From: Cantharellus purpuraceus
Taxonomy: Eukaryota; Basidiomycota; Agaricomycetes; Cantharellales; Hydnaceae
Direction of reading: 5' to 3'
Assembly (NCBI GenBank): GCA_025174535.1
Contig: JALBUN010000006.1
Location: 62,001 to 126,000 of the forward strand
DNA length: 64,000 bases
This document shows positions 57,323 to 64,000 of this stretch, one piece after another. Position 1 is the stretch's first letter; each line of letters begins with the position of its first letter. The position numbers were made by a program, and so were the translations under genes. Below the pieces are notes generated by a model. That model had not been told where the DNA came from. It made no database searches and was given only the letters and a program-made list of their open reading frames with translations.

Positions 57323-59321
57323 TGTTTTGGAACCCACAAAATTATGGTGTTAGGGCAAACTCTAAATCACCACAATTCCATGAATGAACAGCTGAGAAGA
57401 ATATCAAACTCTGCTGCAGCACAACTCCAGAAACAATTTAACATTTGTACTTTGGTTACAATCCTTTGTATTGGTCAATGCAGACTATACGCAGAAAAGT
57501 AATACATTTCTTAGCAGCAAGAAATGAATAAGACATCTAGAGTCTAGAGTTCACGGACGCTTAGGGGTCCAGATATTCCAAAAAGAGGGGAATGCACTTA
57601 GAGGCTAAAGGAAGTAGGTGGATGAATCCAACCGTCCAACCAGTGGCACTCAGAAGCGGGTAACAGCGATGTGTGAAGTAGTCTAGCAACTGCTTCACAC
57701 AAGTTCAAGCTTCTAATGCTCTGCAAAGGCAGTACACACTAGTAACTTAAACAAGAGCACTAATGGCAGGACTATCAACAGACAATCTCACCCTGTAGAT
57801 TCGTAGTCACATGAGGCAGATGCTACACTCATGCCCAAAGCAGGAATATCACTACTTCGAGTGCAATCAAGTACAGTTACACAACTGTAAAAGATCCTTG
57901 AACTGGTAATCAACAGTTACTGAGATAGAGGATGACACTGTATGTCACTCTAGTCACACTGGTGTGCAGAAGATGGGTAGGATATGATGGATATGTTCTA
58001 TTTCAGAGACGCTTATTCAGAAATACAACAAATACGTATGTACAACCTATTTTCCTCAAATTTTATACAATACACTTCAATTCAAACTTATTTTCATATT
58101 TCAACATGATTCTCAAATTTTACACAATATACTAGATTAAAACATATTGTGATATTTTGGCATAATTCTCAAAAATAATTCTTTTTTTCCTGATTTAGTG
58201 GTGGCAACTCTCTTGAGGGAACATCCAAATATCATTGATTCTTTCTTATACAATACTTGTAACATAATTTGAACTATCTTTAATCCCCACCTGGTATTTG
58301 TATATCTAAATACCCTATATAATACCAATTATATTCATATATACATTCCTATTATATCCATGTAAATGATTATGTTCATCTCAACCAAATGTCTTATCTT
58401 TAAAAGTTTATTAAAATATAGAATATATGTTTATATTTATGAAAATTTCACACATCCGAAATCTTTTAAGATATCCAAATTGTAACTCCCTGGCTTTATG
58501 TATCATTGAAATTCTGATGTATATCTCATATACATCAGAATATTGTATACTGACATGATTCCGAACAAGCGTCAGAGGCAGAATGGCCTCCTTATATATT
58601 GTATTTACAGGGGCTGACTAATGCTTCTGGAATATTCTACTATTAATAGATGGAAACTACTGGAAGGTTGGGGAAGGTGGAAGAAAGGGGTAGAATATTC
58701 CAAGCCAATCACAGGATCTGATCACAGCACTAACACTGATCAGGAGCTGAATAATGGTTCTGGAAAGTTCTATCTAATAATAGAGGGAAACAGCTAGAAT
58801 GTTATGGAAAGGGGTAGAATATTCCAAGGCAATCACCTGATTTGATCACCCATCAGCTGATTTGATCCCTGAGCTAGGCACTGATCAGGCAAAAAGAAGG
58901 GTGTCCACCCTGTTTTCTGCACTGGTTTGGACAGCCATGGATAGCCACATCTCATGTGATGATCTGCACGGAAAATAGTGCCCTGAGAGGCTGTGGTTAT
59001 CAAGTTAGAGAATATTTATTGATCAGAGACATCTGAGCTTGAATTCAGGCTGAATGCCTGGTCCAAAGGTGGATAGCCAGCTGTGCAAAGGTTTGTGGGC
59101 ACCTATGGGTCCCCAACTGTAGCACAGCAGAAATAAATGATTCTGGGCCGAGTTCTGCATGGAATATTCCCGGAAAAATATGGAAAAATAGAGAATATTT
59201 GAATAAGTCCATTCCAGGTACAAGCATCAAATATATGCTGATATTTAGGAATGGAAAAGCAAAGAATAGCACATTGGTGCTGCATAAATGGAATTTGATA
59301 GGGAAAAGGTGGTTCCCAACA
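57323..59321 (+). mobile_element. LTR, family A (right partner of inversion 2), with a nested MITE
   Basis: It begins TGTTTTGGAACCC and ends GGTTCCCAACA. After removing the 564-bp MITE and its 5-bp duplication, the length is about 1.43 kb. It shares private variants with the copy at 54821-56181 (for example GGATATGATGGATATGTTC before the MITE site) that are absent from the 36281/40525 pair. The flanks are gtagg and atctc. Confidence 0.9.
58009..58572 (-). mobile_element. non-autonomous TIR element (MITE), copy 2
   Basis: This 564-bp element is in inverse orientation to the copy at 32450. The ends are ACGCTTATTCAGAAAT and the inverted ACGCTTGTTCGGAAT. The flanking direct repeat is cagag (58004-58008 and 58573-58577), and the uninterrupted site is visible in other LTR-A copies as TTTCAGAGGCAG, which proves the insertion and the 5-bp duplication. 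Confidence 0.93.
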
Positions 59322-60278
59322 ATCTCCCTGCTTGCCAGCAGCATCCATAACCCACAAGCCCCTAAGTCCTGGACCTTGGTCCAGGAACCTGACCCATTTG
59401 ATGGCTCTGATCTGTGAAAGCTCCAGCCATTCTTGGTGCAATGCCGGCTGAATTTCCACGACCACCCCAACACATTCACATCCGATCAGGTGAAGGTCAC
59501 CTTCGCCATGTCCTATCTCAAGGGCACCACACTGGACTACTTTGAGCCAGTGCTCATGGACAACACTGATGATCTGATATGGTCAGAAGACTACTCCAAC
59601 TTCATCTCCAAACTTCAGACCAATTTTGGACCTTACAACCCCGAGGCCGATGCTGAGAATGAACTCAATCAACTTCGGATGAAGGAAAATCACAAAATCA
59701 CAAAATACATTGTGAGTTTCCAGCAGCTAGCCCTGAAAGTCCAATGGGGAGATGCCACACTCCAACATCAATTTTACGTTGGTCTCCCATCCCGCATCAA
59801 GGACAAGATATCACGCGTCGGTAAGCTGGATACTTTGGTAAACCTTCACAAGCTCGCCCAATCCATCGATCCCTGTTATTGGGAACGTCAATCCAAGGTC
59901 TCCCATGAAAATTCAGCTAACAACAAATCAGACAAATCATTGGACAAGATCCCAAAGTCCAACAAGGGGTCTGATAAGAAGACTACCACCAACTCAGGCC
60001 AGAAGTCAAACATGGGTAACGCCCCTTCCAGTTCCAGTCAGAACAACTCCAGAACCGGCAATAGCTCTGGAGCTCGCAAGAGCACTCTGGACCTCTCCAC
60101 CAAGCTGAGAAAAGATGGAAAACTTACCCAGCAGGAATGCCAGCATCGCATGGACAACAACCTTTGTCTGTTCTGTGGAAAACCTGGCCACCAAGCCAAG
60201 GATTGCAACAAGGCAACCTTGTCTGCAGCAAAGGCAAAGGGCCATGCCACCAATGCCATGATGGACCAAAAAAAATAG
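59322..60278 (+). pseudogene. chromovirus gag, C-terminal part
   Basis: The capsid region includes DPFDGSD, CRLNFHDHPNTF, KVTFAMSYLKGTTLDYFEP and FVGL-type helices. A Ser/Lys/Asn-rich linker follows, then the CCHC zinc knuckle [14 protein letters not shown] near the end; the stop is at 60276-60278. A TGA at 59415-59417 replaces the Arg codon expected in the conserved DPRKLRPF-type motif. The N-terminus is found at 56182-56345 on the other strand, owing to inversion 2. Gag forms the capsid of this fungal Ty3/gypsy (Metaviridae-type) element. Confidence 0.85.
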
Positions 60279-63200
60279 TAAGCAGTCCTATAGCCTCCGT
60301 ACAGGCTGAGGGCTGCATTGGTACTCCCTGTATGACAAATGAGGTCCACCTGAACACATCCACTCTTTCCCACTCCAACTCCCTCACCCTCCTCATCTAC
60401 TCTGACTCCATTCCCAATACCGCTATCCAAGCATTAATTGACTCCAGTTCTACTCACTGTTTCCTCGATTCCTCTTTTTCCAATTTACATAAACTCCATA
60501 CATACACCATAACTCTGATATCGCTCCAATTATTTGATGGCACTACTAATGCTGTTATTTCACGAGCTATAGATCTGTCTATCCGTTTTTCTGTCAGAGA
60601 AATCCAGAACCTTACATTCTATGTTACTCTGCTTGACTCCAGCTGTTCTGTGGTTCTCGGACATAATTGGCTCACCTGCTACAATCCATTGATTGACTGG
60701 GCATTGGGCCATATCACATTCCATTTCCCAGTACAGGCTGTGTCATCCCTGACATCACCAGCAACTTTAGGTGTTATCTTCCGCCTCCACTGACTCCACT
60801 CTGATAGATACTCCATCTCCCCCACCATCTATATCAATGGTGGACACTATGGTCTTTGCCAGACTAAGCAAACTGGATGGCTCTCACACATTCCAGGTCC
60901 ACCTCTCTGATCCAATGTTCCTCACCGCTCGTTCCACCCGATCAACTCCACTGGACCTATCTATGGTTCCTAAGGAGTATCATGAGTTTGCTGACGTGTT
61001 CAGAAAGTCTAAAGCCGACTCCCTAGTGGAACACCAACCATACGATCTCAAGATTGAACTGGATGACAACTCCACCCCTCTGCTTGGCCCTATCTACTTG
61101 CTATCCCAAAAAGAGCTACTGGCTCTCCAAACATTCATAGATGAGAACCTGGCCACGGGCTTCATCTGCCCATCCCTATCCCCCCATGGAGCTCTGGTCC
61201 TATTTGTCCACAAGAAGGACAGATCACTCTGTCTATGCGTCAACTTCCATGGACTTAACAAGATCACCAAAAAAGACTGATACCCAATACCCTGCACTGT
61301 GGACCTGCTCAAGAGTCCTCGAAAGGCTAAGATCTATTCCAAAATAGATCTCCGACATGCCTACCATCTAGTCCACATCCAAGAGGGCGACGAGTGGAAA
61401 ACAACTTTCCACACTCTATATGGATCTTTCGAATGGTGTGTCATGCCCTTCGGACTAACCAATGCTCCAGCCACATTCCAGAGGTTCATGAATGATACCT
61501 TCACCAACCTCCTCGATGTGACCATCCTCGTTTACTTAGATGACATTTTAGTATATTCAGATAACGAAGAAGAGCATTGGACACATGTCTGAGAGGTACT
61601 CTAACATCTCCAAAAACATAGCCTCTTCGCCCGCACCAACAAATGTGAATTCCACTCTGACTCAGTCGAGTATCTAGGCTATATCCTCTCCCCTGCAGGA
61701 CTGACAATGTCTGATGACAAAATCAAAGCCATACAGGAATGGCCAGAACCCCAGAAAGTCAAAGACATACAGTCCTTCCTGGGGTTCACCAACTTCTACC
61801 GCCGCTTCATTTACAGCTACTCCAATATCACCATTCCACTCACCCAACTTACTAGAAAGGGTACCCAATGGAATTTCACTGACGAATGTAGACAGAGCTT
61901 TGAGACCTTGAAAAAGGCCTTTACTTCCACTCTGATACTGACTCAATGTTCCTATCCTATTAGAAACGGATGCCTCTGACTATGCACTTGCTGTGATCCT
62001 GTCCATCATCTCTCTGGACAATGGACAAGTCCATCCAATCACTTTTCACTCATGTACATTTACACCCCCCAAACTGAACTATGACGTCCATGACAAAGAG
62101 CTCCTTGCCATATATGAAGCCTTCCGGATATGGAGACACTACCTTGAAGGCCCCTCCGATCCAGTGGACATCATAATGGACCACAGAACTTGGAATACTT
62201 CTCCACAATGAAACTGCTCACCCAGAGACAGGTCCAATGGTCTGAATACCTGTCTCAGTTCAACCTTGTTATCCATTTCCATCCTGGTCAACTCAGAGCA
62301 AAGCCCAACACGTTAACTAGACACTGGGATGTCTACCCTAAAGAGGGGAGTAGCGACTATGCCACTGTAAACCCACACAACTTTCATCCTGTGTTCACTA
62401 ACAAGCAGCTGGCATCATCCCTATGGGCATCCACCCTCATGACTCCCACCCTCCAAGCTGTTACCGTTATGGACATCAACCAACTCCACTCCAACATCTG
62501 CTCATCACTCTTATCCGATCCTGTTGCAGTTAAACACTTGGACAACCCTTCCAATCTGAAATGGTCACTTGACCCTGAAGGACACCTCCAACCTCCAAGT
62601 TTTGCAGTATTATCATGATCACCCGATCTCCAGCCATTTTGGGCAAAATCGCACACAAGGATTAATCCGATGAGACTATGTATGGCCAAAAATGCGAGAA
62701 TACATTCAACACTACTGTAACTCCTGTACCATGTGTATGCACTCAAAATTGCAAAGGCACAAACCCTACGGAACACTTAAACAACTTCCGGTCCTGGAGC
62801 AACCATGGAACTCCATCTCCATGGATTTCATAGAGAAGCTCCCCCCATTGCTTGGATATGACACCATACTTGTGATTGTTAACAGGTTCACTAAACAGTC
62901 ACTATTCATTCCAATGCATGACACCATCACCTCCGCCTCACTAGCTAAATTGTTCATTCTCCATGTATTCTCTAAACATGGAGTCCCATCGCATGTCATG
63001 TCTGATCAGGGCTTGGAGTTCATGTCCTCCTTCTTCTGCACATTAGGAAAGGCTCTCAACATGAAGCTTCATTTCACCTCTGGATAACATCCCAAAGGAG
63101 ATGGACAAATGGAATGAATGAATCAGTCCCTGGAACAATATCTCTGAGTCTATTGTAACTATCAACAAGACAACTGGGCTGATCTACTTCCGATAGCAGA

Positions 63201-63836
63201 GTTTGCCTACAACAATGCTCTGAACATGACTACCGGTGTCTCTCCGTTCTTTGCTAATAAAGGCTACCATCCAAACATCTCCATCCACCCCAAGAAGGAA
63301 CTTGCCTCCACCAAAGCCCACCAATTTGTAACCGACCTCGATCAACTACACCAACATCTCCAAGAAACCATCTCCAATGCCCAGGAACAATACCAAGTCT
63401 CCACGGACCAATGCCACATTCCAACTCCAGACCTGCAACTTGGAGACAAAGTATTCGTTAAGGCCAAACACTTCCAGACCACCCATCCATCGAAGAAACT
63501 CTCCGAGAAATACTTAGGTCCTTATGAGGTCATTGCTCACGCAGGCAGCAGGTCCTTCACCCTCCACCTCCCTGACCACTTCCATGCAGTTCATCTGGTC
63601 TTCCATATATCAATGCTTGAACCTGCTACTACAAACAAGATCTCTGGTTGCATGCAACCTCCACCTCCCCTGATCATCATCAAAGGAGAAAATGAATATG
63701 AGATATCTGAGATCCTGGACTCGAAGATTGACCATCGATACAAGAGCAAGCTCCAGTACTTAGTCAAATGGACTGGATACGAAGGCACCAATGAAGAGTC
63801 CTCATGGATCTCTGTGTCTGAACTCGATCACGCATC
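60279..63836 (+). pseudogene. chromovirus pol: protease, RT, RNase H, integrase, chromodomain (degenerate)
   Basis: Domains in order are an aspartic protease with [13 protein letters not shown] (Ser in place of the usual Gly of DSG), reverse transcriptase ([29 protein letters not shown], catalytic [10 protein letters not shown]) and RNase H (ETDASDYAL, KELLAIYEAF). The integrase follows with zinc finger HDHPISSHFG...CNSCTMC and core SISMDFIEKLP, SHVMSDQGLEF. The end is a GPY/F-type region (LSEKYLGPYEVI) and a chromodomain (EYEISEILDSKIDHRYKSK, LVKWTGYEG). In-frame TGA codons occur at 61278, 61590, 62671, 63115 and 63145, each where Arg is conserved. A TAA is at 63085 and single-base frameshifts lie near 61,955 and 62,182. 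The copy is dead but recent enough to align along its length. The chromodomain marks it as a chromovirus that targets marked chromatin. Confidence 0.92.
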
Positions 63837-64000
63837 TGTGAGGGTGATGCTGATGACGAGGCCACAACAACAAGATACTCAATAGATGAGAGCCAATAAG
63901 CGATAATGCCAGCTGGTACAGTGGATATCCTCAGTCTATACAGCTGTTTCTGATAAATACATGGGACTTACCTGGTACAGCAGATATCCTCAGAGATCAA
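63837..64000 (+). mobile_element. LTR, family B, cut by the window end
   Basis: It starts TGTGAGGGTGATG and matches the first 164 bp of the solo LTR at 29520. It interrupts the pol frame directly after the chromodomain, with no polypurine tract before it, so it may be a nested insertion and not the element's own 3' LTR. The left flank is gcatc; the right flank is outside the window. Confidence 0.8.

Noticed and set aside
63085..63087. TAA in integrase as further CpG decay
   Set aside because: The conserved residue here is Tyr (TAY), so a TAA is a transversion, not C-to-T at CpG.

Overview
The window is nuclear DNA of a filamentous basidiomycete, most likely an Agaricomycete (mushroom-forming fungus). 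The evidence is genes broken by many 45-65 nt introns, three cytochrome P450s of the kind multiplied in agarics, a secreted GMC oxidoreductase, a DUF6533 membrane protein, a hybrid histidine kinase and a dense set of chromodomain Ty3/gypsy elements. The species cannot be named from the sequence alone.

Layout. About 0.7-23.2 kb is a gene-bearing block: GMC oxidoreductase (-), hybrid histidine kinase (-), a long-intron P450 (-), an alpha/beta hydrolase (-) and a second P450 (+). From 23.2 to 32.4 kb and from 35.6 to 41.9 kb there are two retrotransposon islands with a DUF6533 gene (+) between them. From 42.9 to 51.8 kb a second gene block carries an MFS permease (-), an atypical NAD(P)-binding protein (+), the mitochondrial complex I 51-kDa subunit (-) and a third P450 (-) that is a close paralog of the second. 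From 53 kb to the end is a third island with copia and gypsy remnants, ending in a chromovirus gag-pol that runs to the right edge.

Mobile elements. I define LTR family A (about 1.4 kb, 8 copies, all apparently solo or truncated), B (348 bp), C (about 300 bp) and D (about 360-500 bp), plus a 550-bp TIR element (MITE) with 5-bp target duplications. The main result is that two pairs of inverted LTR-A copies have exchanged target-site duplications exactly as expected if homologous recombination between the two LTRs inverted the DNA between them (2,839 bp in one case, 1,141 bp in the other). In both cases a gag reading frame broken at the LTR continues on the far side of the inverted segment.

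Other results. The kinase places its phospho-acceptor Asp on a 12-nt microexon and its phospho-accepting His next to a GC-AG intron. Six GC-AG introns occur in four host genes, far above the usual rate of about 1 percent. Nonsense codons in the gypsy pol genes are almost all TGA at conserved Arg positions (CGA to TGA). A nearby duplicated intergenic stretch has one CpG-rich copy and one in which all six compared CpGs have become TpG or CpA. The oxidative genes (three P450s, GMC, hydrolase, MFS, NAD(P)-binding protein) could share a metabolic role, but there is no core biosynthetic enzyme and a housekeeping complex I gene lies among them, so I do not call a cluster.
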